DNA of 22,834 bases from Desulfocurvus sp. (GCF_023230885.1 NZ_JALNWM010000021.1:1-22834); one strand, 5' to 3'; shown: positions 1 through 7,287, numbered from the stretch's first letter. The notes: generated from the letters alone by a model not told the origin. Numbers and translations: made by a program.

Positions 1-283
1 CCAGGCCCTCGCTGGCCTCGTGGAAGTCCTCCTCACCCAGGGCGCTGACCACCGCCGTGTTGATCATGGCGTTGACGCGCAGGAGGGCTCCGGCCAGCTC
101 CAGGGAGGGCATGCCGGGCAGGTTCTCGTCGATGACCACCAGCTCCGGGGCGTGGGCGGCGGCCAGCTCCAGGGCCCGGGCGGCGTCGGGGGCGTGGATC
201 ACCCGGGCCCCGCCCAGGCGGACAAGCTCGTCGGTGAAGGGCTCCAGCTCCACGGGGCGCGGGCTGGCCAGGACATGGATCAT
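1..283 (-). CDS. Receiver-domain-like protein, partial (C-terminus beyond window edge)
   Basis: The first 94 residues read like the N-terminal part of a CheY-type receiver domain: an alpha/beta start, then LVVIDENLPGM with Asp52 at the phospho-acceptor place, then a VVSALGEED strand and loop. The acidic pair that normally follows the first beta strand is absent (MIHVLASPRP), so it may be a pseudo-receiver that is not phosphorylated in the usual way. The start at 283 is supported by an AAGGAG ribosome site, and the gene begins 14 bases after the zinc-ribbon gene, in the same operon. The rest is outside the window, so an output domain cannot be excluded. The operon context suggests a regulatory or scaffold role in the ORP-type system; that is inference. 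Confidence 0.7.
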   Translation of the reverse strand, partial: MIHVLASPRPVELEPFTDELVRLGGARVIHAPDAARALELAAAHAPELVVIDENLPGMPSLELAGALLRVNAMINTAVVSALGEEDFHEASEGL

Positions 284-297
284 GGCGTGTCTCCTTG

Positions 298-552
298 TCA
301 GCTCCGGGGGCGCCCGCAGCAGGAGCCCGGCCCGGCGCAGCCCGCCGCGCCGGGGGTCGAGCCGCAGCAGCCGGTGTCGCCGGGGCCGGGGTGGCTTTGG
401 GGCGTTTTGCCCGTCAGGGAACTGGGGGCCGAAAGGCGCCGGAAGGTGGCGGCCGCGCCGCAGACCGGGCAGGGCGGCGTTGGCCCGTCGCCCGGGGCGA
501 TGACCTCGCTCACCGCTGCGCAGGCGCGGCACTGGATGTCGTACAGGGGCAT
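298..552 (-). CDS. FmdB-type zinc ribbon protein
   Basis: An 84-residue protein starting MPLYDIQCRAC, the typical opening of the FmdB putative regulatory family (single zinc ribbon). Metal ligands are Cys8, Cys11, Cys28 and Cys31, as two CxxC knuckles. The family was first linked to formamidase gene regulation, but its biochemical role is not well settled. After about residue 40 comes a Gly/Pro/Ser-rich tail with five more cysteines (62, 63, 72, 78, 79), which may bind extra metal or be a disordered extension. The start has an AAGGAG site 6 bases upstream. It lies 75 bases after the NifX-like gene, across a strong hairpin, so its expression could differ from the upstream genes. Confidence 0.85.
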   Translation of the reverse strand: MPLYDIQCRACAAVSEVIAPGDGPTPPCPVCGAAATFRRLSAPSSLTGKTPQSHPGPGDTGCCGSTPGAAGCAGPGSCCGRPRS

Positions 553-576
553 GCGCGCTCCTTCGTCGCTGCGCGG

Positions 577-609
577 CCCGCCCGCCCCGCCGCAAGCGGG
601 GCGGGCGGG
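577..609 (-). promoter_or_regulatory. Intercistronic hairpin between NifX-like and FmdB genes
   Basis: A perfect 14-bp stem (577-590 with 596-609) closes a 5-base loop. No U-run follows on the minus strand, so it looks more like an mRNA-stabilising or partial attenuation element than a standard intrinsic terminator. It sits in the only sizeable gap of the operon. Confidence 0.5.
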
Positions 610-627
610 GCCGCGCGCCGGGCGGGC

Positions 628-1008
628 CTAGTGGGCGCCGCCGCCGCAGGTCATTTCGGGCCGGAACTCGATCAGCGAGCCGCGCAGGAAGGCCTCCACG
701 GCCTGGCCCACGCTGGGGGCGCCGCCGCCGTGGAACACATGGATGCCCACCTGGTTGAAGCCCATGAGCGGGCGCATGCCCAGGCCGCCGGCAATGAGCA
801 CGCCCACGCCGTTGTCGGCCAGGTGGCGCACGGGGGCCATGCAGCCGCCCTGCTGGTGGGGCACGTTGGGCAGGGTGCGCACCCCGGCCACGGCGCCGTT
901 CTCCACCTCGACCAGGGTGTACAGGGCGCAGTGGCCGAAGTGGGCGCCCACCGGCGCGTCCATGCCGCCGGGGGCCTCGGAGGGCACGGCGATGAGGGTT
1001 TTGTCCAT
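628..1008 (-). CDS. NifX/NifB-type Mo-Fe cluster-binding protein (orange-protein-like)
   Basis: A 126-residue protein of the dinitrogenase iron-molybdenum cofactor (NifX/NafY/MTH1175) family. It begins with a short beta strand (TLIAVPSE), then GAHFGHC, and carries the family-type glycine-rich stretch VLIAGGLGMRPL at about residues 70-81. Cysteines 27, 56 and 121 and a His/Gly-rich segment near 90-95 are candidate cluster ligands. With the two adjacent ferredoxin-MinD ATPases it matches the gene set of the Desulfovibrio orange protein complex, where the NifX-like member binds a Mo-Cu-S cluster; no nif structural genes are visible. It starts 3 bases after the upstream ATPase stop, with a GGAG site. 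Which metal cluster it binds, if any, cannot be read from sequence. Confidence 0.85.
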   Translation of the reverse strand: MDKTLIAVPSEAPGGMDAPVGAHFGHCALYTLVEVENGAVAGVRTLPNVPHQQGGCMAPVRHLADNGVGVLIAGGLGMRPLMGFNQVGIHVFHGGGAPSVGQAVEAFLRGSLIEFRPEMTCGGGAH

Positions 1009-1011
1009 GGT

Positions 1012-1950
1012 CTATTCTCCTTGTGCGTTGAATTGTTGCAGGGATGTCCGGCGGGCGGGGGGCCCGCACGGGCGGGAAATGCGTTCCCAGGCCCGGGCCA
1101 GGACCTCGGAGACGGGCGAGGGCGGCAGCTCGGTGACGACCTTGCGCTGGATCATGGCCTGGACGAAGACCGGGTCGTAGGGCAGCTCGCCGAGCAGCTC
1201 GTAGCCCTGGTCGCGGCACAGCCCGGCCAGTTCGCGGGTGGCCTCGGGGTTCAGGTCGGCCTTGTTGACCAGCACGGCCAGGGGCACCCGGAAGTGCGCG
1301 CACAGCGCGGCCACGCGCTCCAGGTCGTGGCGGCCCGAAGGCGTGGGCTCGGTGACGGCCACGGCCAGGTGCACCCCCGACAGGGAGCTGATCACCGGGC
1401 AACCGATGCCCGGGGCGCCGTCGCACAGGATCAGTTCCTTCCCGCGTTCCCGGGCCAGGGCCCGGGCCTCGGTCTTGAGCAGGCTGACCAGCCGCCCGGA
1501 GTTTTCCTGGCCGGGGAAGAGCTGGGCGTGGACCATCGGCCCGAAGCGCGTTGTGCTCACGGCCCGTCGCCCGCAGTGGCGCGGCGGGAACTCCACCGCC
1601 CCGGCCGGGCACAGGGCCACGCAGACCTTGCAGCCCTCGCAGCGCAGCGGGTCCACGGCGAAGACGCCGTCGGCCTCGCCGATGGCCCCGAAGCGGCAGA
1701 CATCGGCGCAGGTGCCGCAGCCCGTGCACAGGCCGGGGTCGATGCGCGCCTCGTTGCCGGAGATGAAGTCCTCCTCGCGTTCGGGGCGCGGGTCGAGCAG
1801 CAGGTGCAGGTCGGGGGCGTCCACGTCCAGGTCGCAGAGCACGGCGTTGCCCTGGCGCCCGGCCAGGGCCGCGAAGGCGCCGGTGACCGAGGTCTTGCCC
1901 GTGCCGCCCTTGCCGCTGATGATCACGATTTCGCGGATGGCTTCAGGCAT
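1012..1950 (-). CDS. MinD-superfamily P-loop ATPase with inserted ferredoxin domain (copy 1)
   Basis: A 312-residue Mrp/MinD-like ATPase. The deviant Walker A is SGKGGTGKT at residues 12-20, with the signature lysine at 14. An inserted ferredoxin module carries two [4Fe-4S] motifs, Cys75/78/81/85 and Cys104/107/110/114, each ending CxxxC with a following aromatic or proline turn. This layout is that of the two ATPases of the anaerobe-specific ORP complex, thought to act in metal-cluster handling and linked to division-site positioning in Desulfovibrio. I place the start at 1950 because GGAGG lies 6-7 bases upstream; a start at 1971 would add seven low-complexity residues. It overlaps the end of the upstream paralogue by 8 bases, implying translational coupling. 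Confidence 0.88.
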   Translation of the reverse strand: MPEAIREIVIISGKGGTGKTSVTGAFAALAGRQGNAVLCDLDVDAPDLHLLLDPRPEREEDFISGNEARIDPGLCTGCGTCADVCRFGAIGEADGVFAVDPLRCEGCKVCVALCPAGAVEFPPRHCGRRAVSTTRFGPMVHAQLFPGQENSGRLVSLLKTEARALARERGKELILCDGAPGIGCPVISSLSGVHLAVAVTEPTPSGRHDLERVAALCAHFRVPLAVLVNKADLNPEATRELAGLCRDQGYELLGELPYDPVFVQAMIQRKVVTELPPSPVSEVLARAWERISRPCGPPARRTSLQQFNAQGE

Positions 1951-2821
1951 GGGCGGCCTCCTTGGGGGCATTGGCGCAGCGGGCGCGGATGGCGTCGCGC
2001 AGGGCGGTGAATGTCGCGCGCTGTTCGGGCCCCAGGTCGGCCACCACGCGGCCCCGGGCGTAGCCCTCGGCCACGGCGCGGTCGAAGGGGATCTCGGCCA
2101 GCACGGGCAGCCCCTGGGCGAGGCAGAAGTCGCGCACGGCCCCGTCGCCCACCCCGGCGCGGTTGATCACCACCCCCAGCGGCACGCCCAGGGCGCCGAA
2201 GGCCTCGGCGGCCAGGCGCAGGTCGTGCAGCCCGAAGGGCGTGGGCTCGGTGACCAGCACGGCGAAGTCGCTGTCCATCACGGCGCTCACCGCCGGGCAG
2301 CTCACGCCGGGGGGCGCGTCGACCACCGCGTCGGCGCCCTCCTGGGCCAGCATGGCGCCCAGGCGGGCCTTGACCCGGCGCATGAGCGGCGGGCTCATGG
2401 CCTCGCCCACGCGCAGGCGGCCCATGAGGAAGCGCGCGCCGCGCGCCCGGCCCCAGGCCACCTCGCCCAGCACCCGCCGCCCCGTGCCCACGGCGCCCTC
2501 GGGGCAGACGGCCATGCAGCCGCCGCAGCCGTGGCACATCTCCGGGAAGGTCAGCACCGTGTCGCCCATGAGGCTGATGGCCTTGAACTGGCACAGCGCC
2601 GCGCAGGCGCCGCAGCGCGTGCAGCGCGCGGCGTCCACCACGGGCACCTCCAGGGCGGCGTCCTCGCTCCCGTCCAGCTCGGGGGCCAGGAACAGGTGCA
2701 GGTTGGGCTCCTCCACGTCCAGGTCCACGGCCACCAGGGGCGCGTCCCATACCGCCGCCAGGGACGCGCTGACCGTGGTCTTGCCCGTGCCGCCCTTGCC
2801 GCTTGCGATGGTCACGATCAT
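1943..2821 (-). CDS. MinD-superfamily P-loop ATPase with inserted ferredoxin domain (copy 2)
   Basis: A 292-residue paralogue of the next gene, with the same architecture: Walker A SGKGGTGKTT at residues 7-16 (signature Lys9), then two [4Fe-4S] motifs at Cys67/70/73/77 and Cys96/99/102/106, then the switch segment around VVDAPPGVSCP and a C-terminal ATPase half. Paired ATPases of this type are the hallmark of ORP clusters and could form a heterodimer. The sequences differ outside the motifs, so this is not a recent duplication. It begins 6 bases after the DUF134-NifX stop, with only a weak GGTAGG ribosome site, which suggests coupling to the upstream gene. Confidence 0.88.
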   Translation of the reverse strand: MIVTIASGKGGTGKTTVSASLAAVWDAPLVAVDLDVEEPNLHLFLAPELDGSEDAALEVPVVDAARCTRCGACAALCQFKAISLMGDTVLTFPEMCHGCGGCMAVCPEGAVGTGRRVLGEVAWGRARGARFLMGRLRVGEAMSPPLMRRVKARLGAMLAQEGADAVVDAPPGVSCPAVSAVMDSDFAVLVTEPTPFGLHDLRLAAEAFGALGVPLGVVINRAGVGDGAVRDFCLAQGLPVLAEIPFDRAVAEGYARGRVVADLGPEQRATFTALRDAIRARCANAPKEAAHA

Positions 2822-2827
2822 GGCGGC

Positions 2828-3523
2828 CTACCGGTTGGGGGCGGAGGCGGCGGTGGTCCGCCCGGCGGCGAATTCCTCCACGGCCTGGCGCACGGTCATG
2901 TCGCCCATGTCCTGGATCACGGCGATGCCCGCGGCCTGGAGCGCGGCGAATGCCTTGGGGCCCACATAGCCCGTGAGCAGGGCGGTGGCGCCCGCGCGGG
3001 CGATGGCCTCGGCGGCGTTGATGCCCGCGCCCTGGCTCATGGCCTGGGACGCGCCGTTGTCCACATACTGGAATTCCCAGGTGGCGGGGTCCACCACCAC
3101 GAAGCCGGCGGCCCGGCCGAAACGCGGGTCGATCTGGGAGTCGAGGGTCGGGCCCTCGCTGGTCACGGCGATCTTGCTCATGGTTGTCTCCCGGTTCCGG
3201 GGCGCCTGCCCGGAGCCTTTTCTGCATTGCGGTTTCACGGCCCAGTGGCCGCCCTCGATGCGCAGGGCCCGGCCCTCGGTCAGGGCGCGGGCAACGGCCG
3301 TGCGGGCCTGGGCCAGCACGCGGCCGAAGGTGTGGCGCGACACCTCCATGACGGCGGCGGCCTCCTGCATGGTCAGTCCTTCCACGTCGGCCAGGCGCAG
3401 GGCCTCCAGGCCCTCGACGCTCAGGCAGGCTTCCTCCAGCTCGCGCATGGGGATGCCCCGTGGCTTGAAGAAATCCACCCGGGGGGTCTTCTCGATGCGG
3501 CGGCACTTGCGGGGTCGTGGCAC
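2828..3523 (-). CDS. DUF134 HTH regulator fused to a NifX-type cluster-binding domain
   Basis: A 231-residue protein with two domains. Residues 1-95 match the DUF134 family: an MPRPRK-type opening, then a sigma70-region-4-like helix-turn-helix at about 50-76 (LTMQEAAAVMEVSRHTFGRV). A linker of about 20 residues leads to a complete NifX-like domain from Met115 (MSKIAVTSEG). I choose the GTG at 3523 because AGGAGG lies 7 bases upstream and because an upstream in-frame TTG (3547) falls inside the promoter palindrome. A cluster- or metal-sensing regulator of this operon is a natural reading, but it is inference. Met115 (ATG at 3181) has its own GGGAG site 6 bases upstream, so a separate 117-residue product is possible. 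Confidence 0.85.
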   Translation of the reverse strand: MPRPRKCRRIEKTPRVDFFKPRGIPMRELEEACLSVEGLEALRLADVEGLTMQEAAAVMEVSRHTFGRVLAQARTAVARALTEGRALRIEGGHWAVKPQCRKGSGQAPRNRETTMSKIAVTSEGPTLDSQIDPRFGRAAGFVVVDPATWEFQYVDNGASQAMSQGAGINAAEAIARAGATALLTGYVGPKAFAALQAAGIAVIQDMGDMTVRQAVEEFAAGRTTAASAPNR

Positions 3524-3538
3524 GATGGGCCCTCCTGT

Positions 3539-3556
3539 TTTGCTCAAATGAGCAAA
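3539..3556. promoter_or_regulatory. 18-bp palindrome, candidate operator
   Basis: TTTGCTCAAATGAGCAAA has perfect 8-bp arms around a 2-base centre. It overlaps the -10 box and the expected transcription start of the ORP-type operon, so a bound protein would block the promoter. The first gene product has a helix-turn-helix and is the simplest candidate ligand. Confidence 0.7.
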
Positions 3557-3581
3557 TAGGTCCGGCCGGGCCTGCTGTCAA
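3553..3581 (-). promoter_or_regulatory. Sigma70-type promoter of the ORP-type operon
   Basis: On the minus strand, a perfect -35 box TTGACA (3576-3581) is followed after 17 bp by TATTTG (3553-3558). Transcription would begin near 3545-3547, about 20 bases before the GTG start and its AGGAGG site. I saw no clear -24/-12 sigma54 pattern here, unlike the published ORP operons of D. vulgaris. Confidence 0.65.
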
Positions 3582-4066
3582 GTGCTGATAAAACATGACT
3601 TTATCGATATGATATGCACGGGACGCGGGTGGGTCCGGGCGGCGCGGTGCGGGGCGTGGGGCGTGGGGCGTGGCGTGGGGCGGGGCGCACTGTGGTGCGG
3701 CGTGGCGCGTGGCGCGGCGTGGCGTGGGGCGGGTGCGCCTTGGCGGGGCCGGGGCGTGGGGGCGAGGCCGCGCCTTGCGGCGCGCACGGGGCCTTTCCCG
3801 GCTGGCCCGGCGCGATACCTCGGGCGGCGGCCACGGGCGGGGAGGAGCGCGCCGGGATGCAAGAAACAGGGGGGAGCGAGGCGCCGGGGGAGCCCGGAGG
3901 CGGGGTCTGCGCCCCGGATGGCGTCCCGGCGGAGGGCGCTTTCCGCGCCGGGTTGCGGCGGGGGAGCCGGGGCGCCGGGAGGCCCGTGGACGCGGCGCGG
4001 TAAATCCGGGGCCGGGCGCGGCGGAGGAACGCGAACCCCGGGGCCGGGCCGCGCGCCCGGGGCGGG
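3582..4066. other. G-rich intergenic spacer without a supportable gene
   Basis: About 485 bases between the ORP-type promoter and the terminator of the large membrane-protein gene. The plus strand is strongly G-rich and low in complexity, with degenerate GGCGTGG/GGGCGTGG repeats near 3651-3735. Open frames here encode only Gly/Arg/Ala-rich strings and have no convincing ribosome site. The only AT-rich patch (about 3585-3615) lies just upstream of the promoter. Confidence 0.6.
3651..3685 (+). repeat. G-quadruplex-type motif with five G4 runs
   Basis: Five runs of four G are separated by loops of 3, 3, 8 and 1 bases (runs at 3651, 3658, 3665, 3677 and 3682). This meets the usual G-quadruplex pattern on the plus strand, about 70 bp upstream of the ORP-type promoter. 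Formation in the cell is unproven. Confidence 0.6.
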
Positions 4067-4105
4067 AAAAAAGCGCGGGGGCCGCGCCCGTGGCGCGGCC
4101 CCCGC
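4067..4105 (-). terminator. Rho-independent terminator of the large membrane-protein gene
   Basis: On the minus strand, a stem of at least 12 perfect bp (4092-4103 with 4077-4088; two further pairs extend it) closes a 3-base loop and is followed two bases later by six U (4067-4072). A second GC palindrome lies between it and the stop codon (about 4108-4128). Confidence 0.9.
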
Positions 4106-4128
4106 CGCCCGGGCCCGGCGGCCCGGGC

Positions 4129-7100
4129 CTAGAAGGCGCTGCCCGGCTTGTCCTGCGCCAGGGGGTGCGACGCGGGGGGAATGGGCTCGTGGGGCACTGC
4201 CGGGGCGTGGGCCGTGTCGTCGGCGTCGTCCGGGGCGGCCTGGGGCATGTCGGGCTGGACGATGTCCAGGGGACCGGTCTGGATGGCCAGCTCCTGGAGA
4301 TCCTCCAGGTACTGCTGATAGCGGTCCAGGTAGAAGGCCAGGGCCTTGGCGAAGTTGCGGCCCACCAGCCCGTCCAGGAACATCTGGCTGATCTCGCGCT
4401 CGCGCTGGAGCACCATCTGCGAGAGCAGGAACACCCGGCGTTCCTCGCGGGTCATTTCGCGCAGCAGCAGCGTCAGCACCGTGCGCGCCCGGGGCTGGTA
4501 GAACCAGAAGTACATCAGGTCCAGGGCGTTGACGATGACCATGGACAGCAGCTCGCGGCTTTCCGCGCCCAGCTCGGTGACCAGCCGCTTGGGCGATTCC
4601 AGCAGCCGGGCCACGTCCTGGGTGGGGTGGCGCAGCTCCAGGCTGGCGTAGGTGTCGAAGAGCTGGCGCAGCTTGCCGCGGTAGTCGAAGAAGCGCAGGC
4701 GCATGTTGGCCCGGCGGTCGGCCAGGCCCTCGATGACGGCGGCCACGCAGTCCGAGGCCAGCTTGGAGATCACCGCCGCCCACTTCTGCAACTCGCCGTC
4801 CACGTCGGGGATGCCCGCCTGGGTCAGCAGCAGGCCCGCCCCGGCGTTGAAGGCCACGGCCAGGGGGATGGACAGCACCGTGCGGAACAGGTTGCCGAAG
4901 GCCGCCGAGCGCGGCAGGCCGCGGAAGAGGTTGTGGCTCATGATGTACAGGCCGTTGACCAGGGCCATGACCGAGTAGAGCAGGATCGGCCCCGTGTGGG
5001 CGTTGATGCCCATGGCCTGGTCGAGCAGCAGGCTCTTTACCAGCCAGTCCAGCAGGGGCACGGAGAACCCGGTGTACATCAGCGAGTCGGCCAGCCGGTC
5101 CCAGCTCACATACTCCGTCCAGCGCAGCAGCGGCGAGCGGCGGATGCCCCCGGAGCCCAGGACGGACTGGATGACGTTGCGCACGCCGGTGATGCCGAAC
5201 CACAGGAACGCGCCCAGGTAGGCCAGGACCCACCAGTCCTTGGTCAGGGCGAAGGTCAGGAAGGCCGGGATGAATCCCAGCAGGATCTTCAGGCCGTTGG
5301 ACAGGGAGCTGTTCATGTAGCGCAGGGGCGGTCGGTCGGCGGCGTCGGGCTGGGGGGCGTCGCAATCCAGGCGCAGGCCGTTGCCGCTCTCGGGCTGGAA
5401 GCCGCCCAGCAGGCAGATGTTGCTGTGCTCCGGCGCGGATGCCTCGTAGCCGTCCACAACCCAGTCCTCGCGGCGGTCGTAGAGCCAGGGGGCCAGCAGG
5501 GGCACGGCCCGGGCCAGGCGCTCCTTCTGGCGCCAGGCCCAGGAGTCGTCGTCCTCGGGCAGGTAGGTCGCCCGGCGCAGAACGCGCACGCGCACCGGAA
5601 CCTGGGCGTGGCGCGGCACGGTCTGCTCCAGGCTGCGCTGGGCCTTGCCCGGCAGGGTGTCGCGCACCACGAGCCCCATGCCCGGCACGCGGGCCGAGCT
5701 GCCCGTGGAGTCCGTGCCGATGCGCGAGGACAGGCGCGTCTTGGCGTAGGCCGTGCGCAGGACGGCCATGCCGCTCAGCACGCGCACGAGCTTGGCGCGC
5801 TGGTCGGCGTGCTCCGGGGCGTCGCCCAGGTCCTCGATGGCGGTGACGATGGCCTTTTTCAGGCGCACGGCGTTGCCGGAGTTCACGGCGGACTGGAGCT
5901 CGATGATCCGCTTGTTGTCCGTGGAGCGGCCGTAGGCCGTGTCCTTGTAGTTGAATATTTCCAGGTGCGTGATCAGCCCGCCGCAGTCGTAGAGCAGCTC
6001 CAGCACGTCGGCGGCGCGCAGGTGGGCCAGGTTCAGGGTGATGGTGTGCCCCGAGTGCAGCCCGGCCAGACGCGCCAGGAGCACCGCCGGAGGCAGGCGC
6101 AGCAGCAGCGGCGCGTCTTCGTCCTGGTTGGGCACATAGGGGTTGTGCAGGCCGGGGTTGCACTCCGGCGCGAGGTAGCGCGCGATGAGGGTCTCGATGT
6201 CCAGGGCGTTCATGCGCCGGACCAGGTCCTCGGCGGCTTCGCGTTCCGCGGGGCCCAGGGCGCAGGCCGAGCGCAGCTCCTGGGCGCGGGCGGCCAGCAG
6301 GGGAAAGAGCTGGTCGTGGATCAGCTTGGCCAGGTGATGCAGCGAGGCTTCGCCCGAGCCGACCATGGCCTTCAGGGCCTCGCGGGCCAGGGGCGGCATG
6401 TCCAGGCCGAGTTCGGCGTTGAGCTGCGGCAGGTGGCGGGCGTTGAACTCGTCCAGGGCGGCCAGCACATAGCGCTGCTGGTACTGCGAGACTTCGCGGC
6501 CCTCGGCCATGATCTGGGCCGTGTCGGGCAGCTCCAGGAAGTCCAGGAACTCCGACGGGTCGGCGATGCCGCGCGGGGTCCAGATGAAGCGCACGAAGCG
6601 CCCGCGCAGGGGCGCGCAGTATTCGATGCCCACGCGCACGCGGATGTCGGTGATGGCTCCGGCCTCCAGCAGCTCGCGGGCCACCTCGGGCGGCACATGG
6701 TTGTAGTAGATCACCGTCAGGCGCCGGATGCCCTTGATCCAGGCGTCCATGATCAGGTGCGTGGCGGACTTGCGGCCCTTGGTGTTGGCGTCGTGAACGT
6801 GGTCGTCGAAGCTGACCTGGTTCCACGCCTCGGGCATTTCGGCCAGGTGGTAGCGGTGCAGCTGGGCGGCCACGGTGCGCGGCTTGCCCGTGGCGGTGTT
6901 GCGGAAGTCGCGCGCCAGTTGCAGGCGGCGCGATTCGTCCTTCTCGCGCACCAGCTCTTTCATGATCTGCATGAGCACCCGGGCGGTGTTGAGCCGCAGG
7001 TGGCTGTGGGAGCTGTGCAGGGTTTCGTCGCGCAGGGCGCGCAGGCTGCGCAGCCGCTCGTCGGCCTGGCCGCGTTCCAGGGACCGGAACAGGCTGGCCA

Positions 7101-7287
7101 CGGCGTAGGCGATGCGCAGGCCCTTGGTGGCGGCCATTTCCTTCACGCCGCGCGGGTGCATGATGGGCGCCAGCAGGCGCTTGAGGTCGCGGCCCTCGCG
7201 GTGGCGGAGCACGTCGGAGACGATGCCCAGGAGCTGGTGGTCCTTCTTGTCGAAATACAGGGGGGAGCGCAGGCTGCTTTGGTACAT
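4129..7287 (-). CDS. Large integral-membrane protein of unknown family
   Basis: A 1052-residue protein that I do not recognise as a named family. Residues 1 to about 655 are soluble and charged. About five hydrophobic segments follow (roughly 666-681, 685-703, 737-760, 770-792 and 803-825), then a soluble, Arg- and Leu-rich, helical C-terminal region to about 1010 and a Pro/Asp/Ala-rich tail. Around residues 160-225 the order FDDHVHDAN, then a GIRRLTVIYYN strand, then VRVGIEYC resembles the start of a PHP-type metallophosphoesterase fold, though the usual later ligands look altered. The gene is a single-gene unit with its own terminator. The ATG at 7287 has only a weak ribosome site, but no better in-frame start is apparent. 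Function is unknown. Confidence 0.85.
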   Translation of the reverse strand: MYQSSLRSPLYFDKKDHQLLGIVSDVLRHREGRDLKRLLAPIMHPRGVKEMAATKGLRIAYAVASLFRSLERGQADERLRSLRALRDETLHSSHSHLRLNTARVLMQIMKELVREKDESRRLQLARDFRNTATGKPRTVAAQLHRYHLAEMPEAWNQVSFDDHVHDANTKGRKSATHLIMDAWIKGIRRLTVIYYNHVPPEVARELLEAGAITDIRVRVGIEYCAPLRGRFVRFIWTPRGIADPSEFLDFLELPDTAQIMAEGREVSQYQQRYVLAALDEFNARHLPQLNAELGLDMPPLAREALKAMVGSGEASLHHLAKLIHDQLFPLLAARAQELRSACALGPAEREAAEDLVRRMNALDIETLIARYLAPECNPGLHNPYVPNQDEDAPLLLRLPPAVLLARLAGLHSGHTITLNLAHLRAADVLELLYDCGGLITHLEIFNYKDTAYGRSTDNKRIIELQSAVNSGNAVRLKKAIVTAIEDLGDAPEHADQRAKLVRVLSGMAVLRTAYAKTRLSSRIGTDSTGSSARVPGMGLVVRDTLPGKAQRSLEQTVPRHAQVPVRVRVLRRATYLPEDDDSWAWRQKERLARAVPLLAPWLYDRREDWVVDGYEASAPEHSNICLLGGFQPESGNGLRLDCDAPQPDAADRPPLRYMNSSLSNGLKILLGFIPAFLTFALTKDWWVLAYLGAFLWFGITGVRNVIQSVLGSGGIRRSPLLRWTEYVSWDRLADSLMYTGFSVPLLDWLVKSLLLDQAMGINAHTGPILLYSVMALVNGLYIMSHNLFRGLPRSAAFGNLFRTVLSIPLAVAFNAGAGLLLTQAGIPDVDGELQKWAAVISKLASDCVAAVIEGLADRRANMRLRFFDYRGKLRQLFDTYASLELRHPTQDVARLLESPKRLVTELGAESRELLSMVIVNALDLMYFWFYQPRARTVLTLLLREMTREERRVFLLSQMVLQREREISQMFLDGLVGRNFAKALAFYLDRYQQYLEDLQELAIQTGPLDIVQPDMPQAAPDDADDTAHAPAVPHEPIPPASHPLAQDKPGSAF

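Noticed and set aside
628..2821. Nitrogenase cofactor (nif) cluster
   Set aside because: No nifH, nifD, nifK, nifE, nifN or nifB genes; NifX-like proteins with ferredoxin-MinD ATPases are explained by the ORP-type system.
3524..3547. Upstream TTG start giving a longer DUF134-NifX protein
   Set aside because: It lies inside the promoter palindrome, close to the expected transcription start, and has no ribosome site, while the GTG at 3523 has AGGAGG at 7 bases and gives the normal family N-terminus.
3524..3700. Sigma54 (-24/-12) promoter expected from D. vulgaris ORP operons
   Set aside because: I found no TGGCAC-N5-TTGC-like pattern upstream of the first gene, while a sigma70-type promoter is well formed.
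3614..4003. Plus-strand frame in the G-rich spacer as a possible small gene
   Set aside because: Composition is low-complexity Gly/Arg/Ala, no ribosome site was found and the G-rich repeats explain the open frame.
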